DNA of 64,000 nucleotides from an uncultured Rhodopila sp. (lineage in GTDB: Bacteria; Pseudomonadota; Alphaproteobacteria; Acetobacterales; Acetobacteraceae), in contig NZ_CAIWTY010000069.1 in NCBI RefSeq assembly GCF_903915725.1, positions 43,878 through 107,877 on the forward strand, written 5' to 3'. Shown piece by piece: positions 34,280-44,589 of the stretch. Made by a program: the position numbers and the translations under genes. Every line of letters starts with the position of its first letter. Position 1 is the first letter of the stretch. Under the pieces are notes generated by a model. The model did not search any database and had not been told where the DNA came from. It was given only the letters and a program-made list of their open reading frames with translations.

Positions 34280-35675
34280 CATGCTCCGCCGCGGCGGCGG
34301 TGGCGGCAGCCTCGTGCCGCGCCGATTCCACACTGCCCAAGCCGTTGAAAAACACGTTCAGAGAGACTGAAACAACGGCGGATAACAGAATTCCCGACTC
34401 CAGCAAGGGCTGCAGTTCACGCGGCAGGTTGTGGAAAAACATCGGCGCCACCAGGGGAATCATGCCGAACCCGACCGACACGGCGACCACGAACAGGTTG
34501 TATTGATTGCTCCTGAAATTAACCCCGGTCAGGATGCGCGCCCCGGTCGCCGCGACCATGCCGAACATGACCAGCCCGGCGCCGCCCAGCACCACCAGCG
34601 GCACCGCTTCCACCAGTGCCGCCATCTTCGGCAGCACGCCCAGGATCAGCATGACGATGCCGCCGGTGACCGTAATAAAGCGAGACCGCACCCCGGTGAC
34701 CCCGACCAGCCCGACGTTCTGCGAAAACGATGTATATGGAAATGTATTGAAAATGCCCCCGAGAATCGTTCCCACCCCGTCGCCCCTTAGTCCCCGCGTC
34801 AGATCGGCCTGGTCGATCGGCTTGCCGGTGATTTCGCTAAGCGCCAGGAACATGCCCAATGATTCAATCATAACCACGACCATGACGATGCACATGGTTA
34901 CTATCGGTATCAGGTGGAATTGCGGCAACCCGAAATGAAATGGCAGCACGATGTCGAACCAGGACGCCGTAATAACCTTCTCGAAATGCATCAACCCGAG
35001 CGCCGCGGATAACACGGCACCGACGATAATACCGAGCAGAACTGCAACGTTGGCAACAAAACCGCGTCCCCATTTGATCAGCGAAAGGATCACGATCAGC
35101 ACGAACAACGCGATACCCATCCCCGTGATCTGGCCGAACGCCGGATTGGGAACCGCCGCCGGCACGCCGTCCACCACTTTGGTGAATGTTTGCAAGCCAC
35201 CGCCTGCCCAATTTATGCCCACTCGCATAAGCGAGATGCCAATCACCAGAATGATCGTTCCGGTGACGACAGGTGGAAACAGCGGCAGCAGCCGGCTGAT
35301 GAACGGCGCCGCCAGCACGCCGAAAATCCCCGCACCGATGACCGCGCCATAGATACCGAGCAGCCCGATATCCGGGGATGCTGCCATCGACAGCATCGGC
35401 CCGACGGAGGCGAACGTAACCCCCATCATCACCGGCAAGCGAATGCCAACGCCCGGAAATCCAAGGCTCTGCACGATCGTCGCAAGCCCGCACGCGAACA
35501 GATCGGCGCTGATCAGAAACGCCACCTGCTCCGGCGGCAGATTGACGGCGCGCCCGATGATCAGCGGAACCGCGACCGCGCCTGCATACATGACCAGCAC
35601 ATGCTGGATGGCCAGCGGGATCAAGCGTGTAACCGGGAGGTGTTCATCGACTGGATGGACGAAGCTGCTGCGCAT
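34275..35675 (-). CDS. nucleobase:cation symporter-2 family permease (urate/xanthine)
   Basis: A 466-residue membrane protein with about 12-14 hydrophobic segments. The NCS2 patterns are QHVLVMYAGAVAVPLIIG, NLPPEQVAFLISADLF, ALSEITGKPI and NTFPYTSFSQNVGLVGVTG. The start at 35675 has AGGA 8 nt upstream; a longer frame adds unlikely residues. Its location just before uricase makes urate or xanthine the likely substrate. Confidence 0.92.
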   Translation of the reverse strand: MRSSFVHPVDEHLPVTRLIPLAIQHVLVMYAGAVAVPLIIGRAVNLPPEQVAFLISADLFACGLATIVQSLGFPGVGIRLPVMMGVTFASVGPMLSMAASPDIGLLGIYGAVIGAGIFGVLAAPFISRLLPLFPPVVTGTIILVIGISLMRVGINWAGGGLQTFTKVVDGVPAAVPNPAFGQITGMGIALFVLIVILSLIKWGRGFVANVAVLLGIIVGAVLSAALGLMHFEKVITASWFDIVLPFHFGLPQFHLIPIVTMCIVMVVVMIESLGMFLALSEITGKPIDQADLTRGLRGDGVGTILGGIFNTFPYTSFSQNVGLVGVTGVRSRFITVTGGIVMLILGVLPKMAALVEAVPLVVLGGAGLVMFGMVAATGARILTGVNFRSNQYNLFVVAVSVGFGMIPLVAPMFFHNLPRELQPLLESGILLSAVVSVSLNVFFNGLGSVESARHEAAATAAAAEHV

Positions 35676-35864
35676 CGGGGCGATCCTATCGTGTGTGAGC
35701 CACACGACGGAAAGCAAGTGCCGGACCAGTCTCATGTTCCGCGCCGGGTTCCGAAGCGCTCAGCCGCGGCTGGCGCTGACTGATTCAGCTCCTCGACCCC
35801 GGGGCGAACGCAGCTATCCCCGAAAGGTTGGGCTGGACCGTAGGCCGATCCAGCCCAATCAACC

Positions 35865-37868
35865 TCAGCCGGCGACTTCCGCCACGTGCTCAGCGGTGAA
35901 GCCGAAATACTTCATCACCGCCGGCCCGGGAGCCGATTCGCCGAAGCGGTCGATGCCGACAACCGCACCGTCCAAACCGACATACTTGTACCACGACATC
36001 GTGCTGCCGGCTTCGACAGCCACGCGGCGGATGCCCGGCGGCAGCACTGAATCGCGCCACGCCGCATCCTGCCGATCGAACACGGTGGAGGAGGGCATGG
36101 AGACGACGCGGGCCTTGACGCCCTTCGCGGCCAGCAAGTCGCGCGCCGCGGTAACCAGCGCGACCTCCGACCCCGTGGCGATCAGCACCACGTCAGGCTT
36201 GCCGTCGGTGTCGGACAGGACGTAGCCGCCCTTCGCGATCGACGCCGCGCGCTCGACCCCGCCATTCTGCGGCAGGTTCTGGCGCGACAGCAGCAGCGCG
36301 CTCGGACCATGCTCGCGCTCGATGGCGACCCGCCAGGCGACGGCGGTTTCAAGGTTGTCGGCTGGACGCCACACATCCAGGCCCGGGATCAGCCGCAAGG
36401 ACGCCGCGTGCTCAATCGGCTGGTGGGTGGGGCCGTCCTCGCCCAGGCCGATGCTGTCATGCGTCAGCACGAAGATCGTACGCAGGTGCATCAGCGAGGA
36501 CACCCGGATGCCGTTGCGGGCGTAGTCGGCGAACACCAGGAAGGTGCCGCCGAACGGGATGAACCCGCCATGCAGCGCGATCCCGTTCATGATCGCCACC
36601 ATGCCGAACTCGCGCACGCCGTAGTGCAGGTAGTTGCCGGCGTGGCCGTGCTCGATATCGACGCAGCCCTTCCAGTTCGTCAGGTTGGACCCGGTGAGAT
36701 CGGCAGAACCGCCGAAGAACTCCGGCAGGAACGGCGCGAACAGGTCGATCGCATTCTGCGACGACTTGCGGGTTGCCACCGGAGTGGTCACCGCGGCGGC
36801 GGCGGCCAGCGCCGCATCGGCCTTGGCGGCGAAATCGGCAGGCAAGGCGCCGGAGACGCGGCGGCGGAATTCCGCCGCTTCGGCCGGGAACGCCTTGGCG
36901 TAGGCGGCAAACTGCGCCTCCCACTCGGCCTGGCGCTGCGCACCGGCATCGCGGGCATCCCAGGCGGCGAGGATTTCGGGCGGGACCTCGAACGGCGGAT
37001 AGCTCCAGCCCAGCGCCTCTCGCGTCGCGGCCACTTCCTTCGCGCCGAGCGCTGCGCCGTGCGAATCGTGCGTGCCGGCCTTCGTCGGCGCGCCCCAGCC
37101 GATGACGGTCTTGCAGATAATCAGAGTGGGCTTGCCGACAGGCGTCGCCGCCTCGGCGGTCGCGGCGGCGACCGCGGCGCTGTCATGGCCGTTGACGTCG
37201 CGGATCACCCGCCAGCCATAGGACTCGAAGCGCTTGGCGGTGTCGTCGGTGAACCAGCCATCGACATGGCCGTCGATCGAGATCCCGTTATCGTCGTAGA
37301 AGACGATCAGCTTCTCCAGGCGCTCGGTGCCGGCGAAGGAGCATGCTTCATGCGAGATACCCTCCATCAGGCAGCCGTCGCCGAGGAACACGAAGGTGCG
37401 GTGATCGACGATGGTATGGCCGGGGCGGTTGAACTGATGCGCGAGCTGCTGCTCGGCCAGCGCCATGCCGACGGCTGTGGCGATGCCCTGGCCCAGCGGC
37501 CCGGTGGTGGTTTCCACGCCCGGCGTCAGGCCGTATTCCGGGTGGCCGGGAGTCTTCGAATGCAACTGCCGGAACTGCTTCAGCTCCTCGATCGGCAGGT
37601 CGTAGCCGGTCAGGTGCAGCAGCCCGTACAGCAGCATCGAGCCGTGGCCGTTCGACAGCACGAAGCGGTCGCGGTTCGGCCACTTCGGATCGGCCGGGTT
37701 GTGCCGCAGATGGTGGCGCCATAGCACCTCGGCGATGTCCGCCATGCCCATCGGCGCGCCGGGGTGGCCCGAGTTCGCCTTCTCCACGGCGTCGATTGCC
37801 AGAAATCGCAAGGCGTTGGCGAGCAGCCGGGGCGCCGGCTTTGTTGTATCCGTTGTAACCGCGTCCAT
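35865..37868 (-). CDS. tkt: transketolase
   Basis: A 667-residue thiamine-diphosphate enzyme of the pentose phosphate pathway. Landmarks are [42 protein letters not shown] (ThDP-binding GDG), [25 protein letters not shown] and [16 protein letters not shown] at 37868 has GGGAAGGAA six nt upstream. An N-terminal extension to 37928 would overlap the site. It stands alone; pyruvate or phosphoglycerate genes do not adjoin. Confidence 0.96.
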   Translation of the reverse strand: MDAVTTDTTKPAPRLLANALRFLAIDAVEKANSGHPGAPMGMADIAEVLWRHHLRHNPADPKWPNRDRFVLSNGHGSMLLYGLLHLTGYDLPIEELKQFRQLHSKTPGHPEYGLTPGVETTTGPLGQGIATAVGMALAEQQLAHQFNRPGHTIVDHRTFVFLGDGCLMEGISHEACSFAGTERLEKLIVFYDDNGISIDGHVDGWFTDDTAKRFESYGWRVIRDVNGHDSAAVAAATAEAATPVGKPTLIICKTVIGWGAPTKAGTHDSHGAALGAKEVAATREALGWSYPPFEVPPEILAAWDARDAGAQRQAEWEAQFAAYAKAFPAEAAEFRRRVSGALPADFAAKADAALAAAAAVTTPVATRKSSQNAIDLFAPFLPEFFGGSADLTGSNLTNWKGCVDIEHGHAGNYLHYGVREFGMVAIMNGIALHGGFIPFGGTFLVFADYARNGIRVSSLMHLRTIFVLTHDSIGLGEDGPTHQPIEHAASLRLIPGLDVWRPADNLETAVAWRVAIEREHGPSALLLSRQNLPQNGGVERAASIAKGGYVLSDTDGKPDVVLIATGSEVALVTAARDLLAAKGVKARVVSMPSSTVFDRQDAAWRDSVLPPGIRRVAVEAGSTMSWYKYVGLDGAVVGIDRFGESAPGPAVMKYFGFTAEHVAEVAG

Positions 37869-38069
37869 GATCATTTCCTTCCCGTCGGATAATTTGCGAT
37901 GACGAACCGGAGCGATCACCGGCCGCACAGTCCGATGGCTTTTAGCATGCGTGACGGTCCGGGAAAGGGATAATGCGACTGCAACGGATCGCGCTTCATT
38001 TATCAGCGGCTTCCAGGTTATAGTTCATGCTGTTCCGCAGGACTCGCATTAAGCAGGTGAACTCGATTC

Positions 38070-40514
38070 ATGGCCGCCCGATCGCCCACGATGGAACCCC
38101 GGCGTTTCGCCTCTCCGCAGATGAAGGCGCAGATGAGCCAGCGCGCCGCCGAGTTCGGCGGATTGATGCTCGGACTTGTCGGCCTGGCCGTGCTGGTCGC
38201 GCTGGCGACCTATGATCCGCGCGACCCGTCGCTGAATACTGCGACATCCCGGCATGTCGGCAACCTCGCGGGACCCGCCGGCGCGGTGCTGGCGGACTTC
38301 CTGCTGCAAGGGTTCGGCGTCGTCGGCGTCTTGCCCGGCCTCGCCATGCTGACCTGGTGCTGGCGGATTGCCTCGCGCCGCGGCCTGGGCAGCTTCGGCC
38401 TGCGACTCGCGGCTTTGCTGGCGGCTTTGCCGCTATTGGCCGGCGTCCTGGGCACCTTGCCGATAGCGCGGGCGGAACCGTGGCCGGTGATGGCCGGGTT
38501 GGGCGGCTCCATCGGGCAGATCGTCGCTGCCGCCGGGCTTGATGCCGGCCATTCGCTCATCGGCATTGTCGGCGAGGTGTCCATCTGGCTGCTCGGCGCC
38601 GCCCTTGCGGTCGTCCTGACCCTGATGTCGCTCGGGCTGTCGCGGTCCGAATGGAGCAGCGCCGGACGCGCCGCCTCGCTGGCTGCCCGCTATTCGGTGT
38701 CCGGCGGGCGAAGCGCCGTTGGCGGGATGAGCAGCGCATCGGGTTGGCTGGTCAATCTGGTGAATCGCGACCCCGCCGGCCTGGCGCCGGACGATGATCC
38801 GCGGGAACCGCCGCCGCTGGTCCGGCCACGCGCCGTGGTGCGGACACCGGAACCGCCGCGCGAGGCACCGCCGCCGATGGAGGAGTCGGCCCGGGTGGCC
38901 GAGTTCGCGCCGCCCCCGATTCGCAGTATCCGGCCGCCGGCACCGCCGCCGATGCGCAAGCCGCAGCAGCCGAGCCTGCCGCTGGGCGAGGTCGGTTGGA
39001 AGTTTCCGCCGATGAGCCTGCTGAAAGATCCGCCCGCGCGGGCGATGAGCGGACCGAGCGAGGAGGCGCTGCAGGCTAACGCAAGGCTGCTGGAAACTGT
39101 GCTATCCGACTACGGCGTGCAGGGCGAGATCGTGGAAATCCGCCCCGGCCCGGTGGTGACACTGTATGAACTGGTGCCCGCGCCCGGCATCCGCAGCGCC
39201 CGCGTCATCGGTTTGGCCGACGACGTCGCACGCAGCCTGTCGGTCACCGCGGTCCGCATCGCCACCGTCCCGGGCCGCAACGTCATCGGCATCGAGGTGC
39301 CGAACAGCAAGCGCGAGACGGTGTTCCTGAGCGAGATCCTGGGCGGCGACGACGCTCAAAAGGCCAGCAGCAAGTTGGCTCTTGCTCTTGGCAAGGATAT
39401 TGGCGGCCGGCCGATCTTCGCCGATTTGGCGCGCATGCCGCATTTGATGATCGCCGGGACGACCGGCTCGGGCAAGTCCGTCGGCGTGAATGCGATGATC
39501 CTGTCGCTGCTGTACCGGTTGTCGCCCGATCAGTGCCGGCTGATCCTGATCGATCCGAAGATGCTGGAACTCTCGACCTACGAGGGCATCCCGCATCTGA
39601 TGGCGCCGGTGGTGACCGAACCGGCCAAGGCGGTGACCGCGCTGAAATGGACGGTGCGGGAGATGGAGCGCCGCTACCGCGCCATGAGCCAGCTCGGCGT
39701 CCGCAATATCGGCGGCTTCAACGACCGGGTGGCCGATGCGCGCAGCAGGGGCGAGGTGCTGACGCGCAAGGTGCAGACCGGCTTCGATCCGGACACCGGG
39801 CGTCCCACGCATGAGGAACAGCCGCTCGCACTGGAGCCTCTGCCGTTCATCGTCGTGGTTGTGGACGAAATGGCCGATCTGATGATGGTGGCGGGCAAGG
39901 AGATCGAGCAGGCGGTGCAGCGGCTGGCGCAGATGGCGCGCGCCGCGGGCATTCACGTGATCATGGCGACGCAGCGGCCGTCGGTGGACGTGATCACCGG
40001 CACGATCAAGGCCAACTTCCCGACGCGCATCAGCTTCCAGGTGATCAGCAAGTTTGACAGCCGCACCATCCTGGGTGAGCAGGGAGCGGAGCAGTTGCTC
40101 GGGATGGGCGACATGCTGTTCATGCAGGGCGGCGGGCGGATCACACGCATCCACGGGCCGTTCGTGTCGGATGACGAGGTCGAGAAGGTGGTGGCGTTCC
40201 TGCGCGAGCAGGGCGAACCGGCCTATCTGGACGAGGTCACCGAGGCGGATGCGACCAGCGACAGCGATGGCGGGGTGTCCGCGATCTCCGGCGCCAGCGA
40301 CAGCGACAAGAGTTTGTTCGATCAGGCGGTGGATGTGGTGGCGCGGGAGGGCAAGGCGTCCACGTCGTTCATCCAGCGGCATTTGAACATCGGTTATAAC
40401 AAGGCGGCGAAGCTGATCGAGCAGATGGAGAAGGAAGGCATCGTCGGGGCCGCCAACCATGTCGGCAAGCGGGAGATTTTGGTGCGGCGGATTACCGACG
40501 ATATGGATGAGTAG
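38070..40514 (+). CDS. ftsK: DNA translocase FtsK
   Basis: An 814-residue septal DNA motor. Four hydrophobic segments lie in the first 190 residues. A proline-rich linker follows (about 230-330), then the motor: Walker A LMIAGTTGSGKSVGVN, Walker B FIVVVVDEMADLMM and the RecA-like repeats. The C-terminal gamma domain, with DKSLFDQAVDVVAREG and TSFIQRHLNIGYNKAAKL, reads polar DNA sequences. It moves chromosome ends through the division septum. The linker is shorter than in E. coli. Confidence 0.96.
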   Translation: MAARSPTMEPRRFASPQMKAQMSQRAAEFGGLMLGLVGLAVLVALATYDPRDPSLNTATSRHVGNLAGPAGAVLADFLLQGFGVVGVLPGLAMLTWCWRIASRRGLGSFGLRLAALLAALPLLAGVLGTLPIARAEPWPVMAGLGGSIGQIVAAAGLDAGHSLIGIVGEVSIWLLGAALAVVLTLMSLGLSRSEWSSAGRAASLAARYSVSGGRSAVGGMSSASGWLVNLVNRDPAGLAPDDDPREPPPLVRPRAVVRTPEPPREAPPPMEESARVAEFAPPPIRSIRPPAPPPMRKPQQPSLPLGEVGWKFPPMSLLKDPPARAMSGPSEEALQANARLLETVLSDYGVQGEIVEIRPGPVVTLYELVPAPGIRSARVIGLADDVARSLSVTAVRIATVPGRNVIGIEVPNSKRETVFLSEILGGDDAQKASSKLALALGKDIGGRPIFADLARMPHLMIAGTTGSGKSVGVNAMILSLLYRLSPDQCRLILIDPKMLELSTYEGIPHLMAPVVTEPAKAVTALKWTVREMERRYRAMSQLGVRNIGGFNDRVADARSRGEVLTRKVQTGFDPDTGRPTHEEQPLALEPLPFIVVVVDEMADLMMVAGKEIEQAVQRLAQMARAAGIHVIMATQRPSVDVITGTIKANFPTRISFQVISKFDSRTILGEQGAEQLLGMGDMLFMQGGGRITRIHGPFVSDDEVEKVVAFLREQGEPAYLDEVTEADATSDSDGGVSAISGASDSDKSLFDQAVDVVAREGKASTSFIQRHLNIGYNKAAKLIEQMEKEGIVGAANHVGKREILVRRITDDMDE

Positions 40515-40529
40515 TACAGATTGCCCCAT

Positions 40530-40560
40530 CGTCATGCCGATGGCGATCGGCATCCACGCC
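40530..40560. repeat. short palindromic repeat, family A
   Basis: CGTCATGCCGATGGCGATCG continues into GCATCCACGCC. The outer blocks match those at 11646 and 60738; the stem is GCCGAT...ATCGGC. It lies 15 nt after the ftsK stop. Confidence 0.6.
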
Positions 40561-40565
40561 TTCGA

Positions 40566-40587
40566 CGAACCGGGCTCACCCGGTTCG
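40566..40587. terminator. hairpin after ftsK / edge of pseudogene
   Basis: CGAACCGGG and CCCGGTTCG are perfect complements around CTCA. It lies between convergent ftsK and the broken MBL gene, and marks the point where the protein similarity of the latter ends. No T run follows. Confidence 0.45.
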
Positions 40588-40890
40588 ACGTCATGTAGCG
40601 GCGGTGGAACCCCTCCATATACCGGAGATGCTCGTTGAAGTCGGAAACCTGCGTATACTCGATACCGAGCGACGCCCCGAGATCGCCGGTATCCCGAGAT
40701 CGCCGGTATACAGGATCCTCGACGTCGGATCGTAGACCTGGAAATTGCCCTCGCTATGCAGAAAATGCGCCGGCACTAGTACAATCGGCGATCCCCCAAG
40801 ATCCAGCACCATGCCCTCATCCGAAGGCACTTGCTTCGATGCCCGGTGAATTGCTTTGCAGCATCCGCAAAACGCGGTTGAGATCGTCTA
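40575..40890 (-). pseudogene. broken MBL-fold protein (ODP/flavodiiron-like)
   Basis: The minus strand reads VPSDEGMVLDLGGSPIVLVP, then AHFLHSEGNFQVYDPTSRIL and YTGDLG, the diiron-oxygen-binding type of MBL fold. Then a perfect 17-bp tandem duplication (40676-40709) shifts the frame. Removing one copy restores GASLGIEYTQVSDFNEHLRY and MEGFHRRYMTSNRV. Beyond that the match stops at the hairpin at 40587, so the C-terminus is missing. The N-terminal half upstream of 40890 is also lost. Confidence 0.75.
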
Positions 40891-41683
40891 GCCTCGACAC
40901 AGGATGGCTCCTGTGTTCAATAAAAGTTCGGGACCGGATGCGGTCCGCGGAGGCAGGCTGGCCTTCCGCCGTCCCTGGCGAGTGGCGGCATCAAAGCGCC
41001 GCCATTGACCTCGAATTCACTTGCTCGTTTGCGTTGATGTCCGGAGGAAATCAAAATGGAAATGACATGGTAACTGTGATTTGTTTATCTTTGCGGCGTC
41101 AGCTGGCGCGGAGACTTCAATCGCGCCGTGTTGTTAATGCAGACGTATACACTTCGGGCAATGGAACCCGCTTCTGCCCTGCAGCCATGCCCGGGCGTGC
41201 CCTCGTAGCTATCAGGATAAGCGAGGCCGGGAGAAAGTTTGACTATGGCGTCGTTCTCTCTGCGCCATGGCCCGGCCTGTTCCAGCACCCTGCCGCGATA
41301 GGTGGCCCGGACAAGCCGGGCCATGACGAATGGGGAGACGCCATGGTCCGCGGACACCCCGGGGTATGACGGCGGGGGGCTGCCAGCGGCGCCCGCCGGG
41401 TGCCGACGGCTCCCAAGCCCGCCCGGCGCGGGCGCCCACGGCCCCCGGTGTTCATGCCGGTAACCAATCATCCCGGGCAACTTTACGAAAAAACTTGCAA
41501 TTCCCGCCCGCTTCACCGATATCAGTCTGGTCTTTCCGTGATTGCGTGATTGGCGGGCCCTCGGCCCGTATTTCCGGAAACTTCCATCTGAAAACCCTTC
41601 GTCCCCATTGATCGCGCGGGGCGGCGAACCACAGGCGCTTGCCGCTCAGTATCCCTGGCGGGCGCTGGAGCATTTTTGTACTC
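40891..41683. other. 793-bp region with no convincing gene
   Basis: Open frames here look like chance products of GC-rich DNA. It contains a site-like GAGGAA before a five-codon frame at about 41055 (MEMTW) and the family B palindrome at 41265-41328. The last 100 nt form the leader of the helicase gene. Confidence 0.5.
41265..41328. repeat. palindromic repeat, family B (core)
   Basis: CCATGGCCCGGCCTGTTCC ... GGACAAGCCGGGCCATGAC, with GATAGGTGGCC inside. It lacks the outer arms of the MITE-like copies at 24707 and 31777. Confidence 0.65.
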
Positions 41684-42913
41684 GTGACCAATACCACTTT
41701 CCCGGCGCTCGGCCTGGCCGAACCGCTGCTGCGTGCCCTCGAAACACGCAAGTTCACCATTCCCACCCCGATCCAGGCCGACACGATTCCGGCCCTGCTC
41801 GCGGGCAAGGACCTTCTGGGCATCGCCCAAACCGGCAGCGGCAAGACCGCCGCCTTCACCCTGCCGATCCTGCAGCACCTGGCGGCGCAGTCGTTCAGGG
41901 CGGCTCCGTTCGTGGCGCGTGCGGTCATCCTGGCCCCGACCCGCGAACTCGCCTTGCAGATCGATGAGACGGTCCGCGCGCTGAGCATCAACCTTCGCCT
42001 TCGCACGGTTGTGATCATTGGCGGCGCCAGCCGCTTCAAGCAGGTCGAGGCGATGCGCCGCGGCGCCGATATCGTTATCGGCACCCCGGGCCGCGTCTGC
42101 GACCTGATGCAGACCCGCGAACTGCAGCTCGGCGCGGTGTCCCACTTCGTCCTCGACGAGGCGGACCGCATGCTCGACCTCGGCTTCATCAAGGACATCC
42201 GCCGGATCGTCGCGGCGCTGCCATCGAAGCGCCAGTCCTGCCTGTTCTCGGCCACCATGCCGAATGAGGTCGCCACCCTGGCCAACAGCCTGCTGCGTGA
42301 TCCGATTCGCGTGGAGATCGCCCGCAAGGAAGAGACCACGCCGAAGATCGATCAGTTCGTCCACCACCTGGCGCAGAGCGGCAAGCAGTCGCTGCTGCTA
42401 ACCATGCTCGGCGACCCGGTGCTGTCGCGGGTGATCGTGTTCACCCGCACCAAGCACGGCGCCAACAAGGTGGCCGGGGTGCTGGAGAATGCCGGCATCC
42501 AGGTCAACGCGATCCACGGCAACAAGAGCCAGCCGCAGCGTGAGAAAGCGCTGCGCGACTTCCGCACCGGGCGCGCCCGGGTGCTGGTCGCCACCGACAT
42601 CGCCGCGCGCGGCATCGACGTGACCGGCATCTCGCACGTGATCAACTTCGACCTGCCGGCCGAACCGGAAAGCTACGTCCACCGCATCGGCCGGACCGCG
42701 CGCGCCGGCGCCGCGGGCATCGCGATCTCGTTCTGCGATCCGTCGGAGCGTGTCATCCTGCGGCAGATCGAGCGGCAGATGAACCTGACGATCCCGGTTG
42801 TCGGCGACGCACCGCCGCCGATGTCGTCTCAGCCGAAGCGTCCGGCTGCTCCCGGCCAGGCGCAGCGCCGCCGCTACAACGACCGCAGCCGGGGCATGCG
42901 CTCCGCAGCGTAA
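41684..42913 (+). CDS. DEAD-box RNA helicase (RhlE-like)
   Basis: A 409-residue helicase. The Q motif is FPALGLAEPLL...PTPIQADTIP. Motif I is AQTGSGKT, Ia PTRELA, II DEAD in FVLDEADRMLD, III SATMP, and VI HRIGRTARAG. A short basic C-terminal tail follows. GTG at 41684 is used because it gives the family's normal N-terminus; a TTG at 41639 would add 15 residues. The YaiI-like gene starts at the next base after its stop. Confidence 0.93.
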   Translation: MTNTTFPALGLAEPLLRALETRKFTIPTPIQADTIPALLAGKDLLGIAQTGSGKTAAFTLPILQHLAAQSFRAAPFVARAVILAPTRELALQIDETVRALSINLRLRTVVIIGGASRFKQVEAMRRGADIVIGTPGRVCDLMQTRELQLGAVSHFVLDEADRMLDLGFIKDIRRIVAALPSKRQSCLFSATMPNEVATLANSLLRDPIRVEIARKEETTPKIDQFVHHLAQSGKQSLLLTMLGDPVLSRVIVFTRTKHGANKVAGVLENAGIQVNAIHGNKSQPQREKALRDFRTGRARVLVATDIAARGIDVTGISHVINFDLPAEPESYVHRIGRTARAGAAGIAISFCDPSERVILRQIERQMNLTIPVVGDAPPPMSSQPKRPAAPGQAQRRRYNDRSRGMRSAA

Positions 42914-43381
42914 ATGACGACCCTTTACATCGACGGCGATGCCTGCCCGGTTCGCGACGAAGTCTATCGAGTCGCGGACCGTCTCGGGTTGCCGGTGTTC
43001 GTGGTGGCCAACGGGTCGCGTCCGATCCGCCCTACGGGACGGCCGAACGTGACCATGATCACCGTGGAGGCCGGTGCCGACGTCGCCGACGACTGGATCG
43101 CCGAGCGAATTTCGGCATCCGATGTTTGCATCACCAGCGACATCCCACTTGCGTCCCGCTGCCTGGCCAAAGGTGCCCGCGCGCTTTCGTCGAATGGCAG
43201 GATCTGGACGCCGGACAATATCGGCAACGCCCTCGCCGGGCGTGAGGTCGGGCGTTACCTGCGGGAAATGGGGATGAATACCGGTGGTCCGGCGCCGTTG
43301 ACCAAGCAGGACCGCTCACACTTCCTGAGCGCGCTTGATACCCTGGTCAGGGCGGCGCAACGGCAGGGTGGTGCGGGTTAA
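42914..43381 (+). CDS. YaiI/YqxD family protein (DUF188)
   Basis: A 155-residue protein with the DUF188 pattern TLYIDGDACPVRDEVYRVA, DDWIAERISASDVCITSDIP and GPAPLTKQDRSHFLSALD. The family has a PIN-like fold and no defined function. Its ATG follows the helicase TAA without a gap, so it is co-translated. Confidence 0.9.
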   Translation: MTTLYIDGDACPVRDEVYRVADRLGLPVFVVANGSRPIRPTGRPNVTMITVEAGADVADDWIAERISASDVCITSDIPLASRCLAKGARALSSNGRIWTPDNIGNALAGREVGRYLREMGMNTGGPAPLTKQDRSHFLSALDTLVRAAQRQGGAG

Positions 43382-43406
43382 GCAAGGTCGGGGCGCTGCC
43401 CCGAAC

Positions 43407-43435
43407 CCCGCCAAAGGCCGCCGGCCCTTGGCGGG
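43407..43435. terminator. hairpin between convergent genes
   Basis: CCCGCCAAAGG and CCCTTGGCGGG form a long GC-rich stem between the convergent YaiI-like and minE genes. The whole 43382-43474 gap is palindromic. It lacks a T run. Confidence 0.45.
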
Positions 43436-43474
43436 TCCAGGGCGGAGCGCTGGCCTTGCCTTACCCCAACCCCC

Positions 43475-43765
43475 TCAGACCGAAGCCGAAACGCTGCTCG
43501 GGCGAGGGATGGCCTTCTTGGCGTCGAAGGGGACTTCGACGTCGATCTCCAGGGTCGATACGGAGGCGCCGCGGTCCATTTTGATTTGCACGGCGTCGCG
43601 TTCGACGGTGATGTGCTTGGCGATGACGGCCAGGATTTCCTCCTGCAGGGTGGCCAGCAGGTCGTTTTTGCCGATAACGCTGCGTTCGTGTGCCAGCAGC
43701 ACTTGCAGCCGATCGCGGGCAACGGGGGCGGAGCTGCTTTTGCGGAAAAATCCCATCAGGTTCAT
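43475..43765 (-). CDS. minE: cell division topological specificity factor MinE
   Basis: A 96-residue protein. It starts [20 protein letters not shown], the membrane- and MinD-binding helix region, with LLAHERS in the contact segment. A dimerisation beta-domain follows. It drives MinD off the membrane and so sets the septum site. Its ATG overlaps the minD stop (ATGA). Confidence 0.95.
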   Translation of the reverse strand: MNLMGFFRKSSSAPVARDRLQVLLAHERSVIGKNDLLATLQEEILAVIAKHITVERDAVQIKMDRGASVSTLEIDVEVPFDAKKAIPRPSSVSASV

Positions 43766-44577
43766 GCGACTCTCCTGCCGAACAGGCGCCCGATGAAGCC
43801 TTTTCGGTCGAGTGGCACCACCACATCGACGGTTTCGCCGCGCAGGCGGCGGGCGGCGTCGAAATAGGCGCGGGCGGGGGCGCTGTCGGGGTTATTCAGC
43901 GTCACCGGGGAACCCATGTTTGAGGCGCGAAGGACTTCCTCGCTTTCCGGAATGATCCCGAGCAGCGGGATCGACAGGATTTCCAGCACGTCTTCGACCT
44001 TCAGCATTTCGTTGCGCGTGGCGCGGCCGGGGTCGTAGCGCGTGACCAGCAGGTGCTTTTCGACTTTCTCGCCTTTCTCGGCGCGCAGGGTCTTGGAATC
44101 CAGCATGCCGATGATGCGGTCGGAGTCGCGGACGGAGGAAACTTCCGGGTTGGTGACGACGACGGCGATGTCGGCGTTGCGCATCGCCAGCAGGGCGCCG
44201 CGTTCGATGCCGGCGGGGCTGTCGCAGATCACCCAGTCGAATTTCTCGCGCGCTTCGGCGATGACTCGGTCAACGCCTTCCTCGGTCAGTGCGTCCTTGT
44301 CGCGGGTCTGCGAGGCGGGCAGCAACGACAGCGTATCGATCCGCTTGTCGCGGATCAGCGCCTGCGCCAGTTTCGCATCGCCCTGCACGACGTTGATCAG
44401 GTCGAACACGACACGGCGTTCCGCACCCATAACCAGATCCAGATTGCGCAGTCCGACGTCGAAATCGATCACCACGACGTTTTCGCCGCTGCGCGCCAAA
44501 GCGGCGCCAAGCGCGGCGGTCGAGGTTGTCTTGCCGACGCCACCCTTGCCGGACGTTACTACCAGCACCTTGCCCAT
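43762..44577 (-). CDS. minD: septum site-determining protein MinD
   Basis: A 271-residue ATPase with the deviant Walker [11 protein letters not shown] near residues 9-18, and [15 protein letters not shown] and [14 protein letters not shown]. The C-terminus [12 protein letters not shown] fits an amphipathic membrane-targeting helix. It recruits MinC and responds to MinE. It is the middle gene of minCDE. Confidence 0.97.
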   Translation of the reverse strand: MGKVLVVTSGKGGVGKTTSTAALGAALARSGENVVVIDFDVGLRNLDLVMGAERRVVFDLINVVQGDAKLAQALIRDKRIDTLSLLPASQTRDKDALTEEGVDRVIAEAREKFDWVICDSPAGIERGALLAMRNADIAVVVTNPEVSSVRDSDRIIGMLDSKTLRAEKGEKVEKHLLVTRYDPGRATRNEMLKVEDVLEILSIPLLGIIPESEEVLRASNMGSPVTLNNPDSAPARAYFDAARRLRGETVDVVVPLDRKGFIGRLFGRRVA

Positions 44578-44589
44578 CAGCGTCTCCTT

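Noticed and set aside
36309..37724. A 471-codon plus-strand frame antisense to transketolase
   Set aside because: Transketolase on the other strand has all family motifs. The antisense product has the composition typical of a shadow frame.
40635..41369. A 244-codon plus-strand frame after ftsK
   Set aside because: It runs antisense through the MBL pseudogene and through the palindromic repeat at 41265, and has no ribosome site or recognisable motif.
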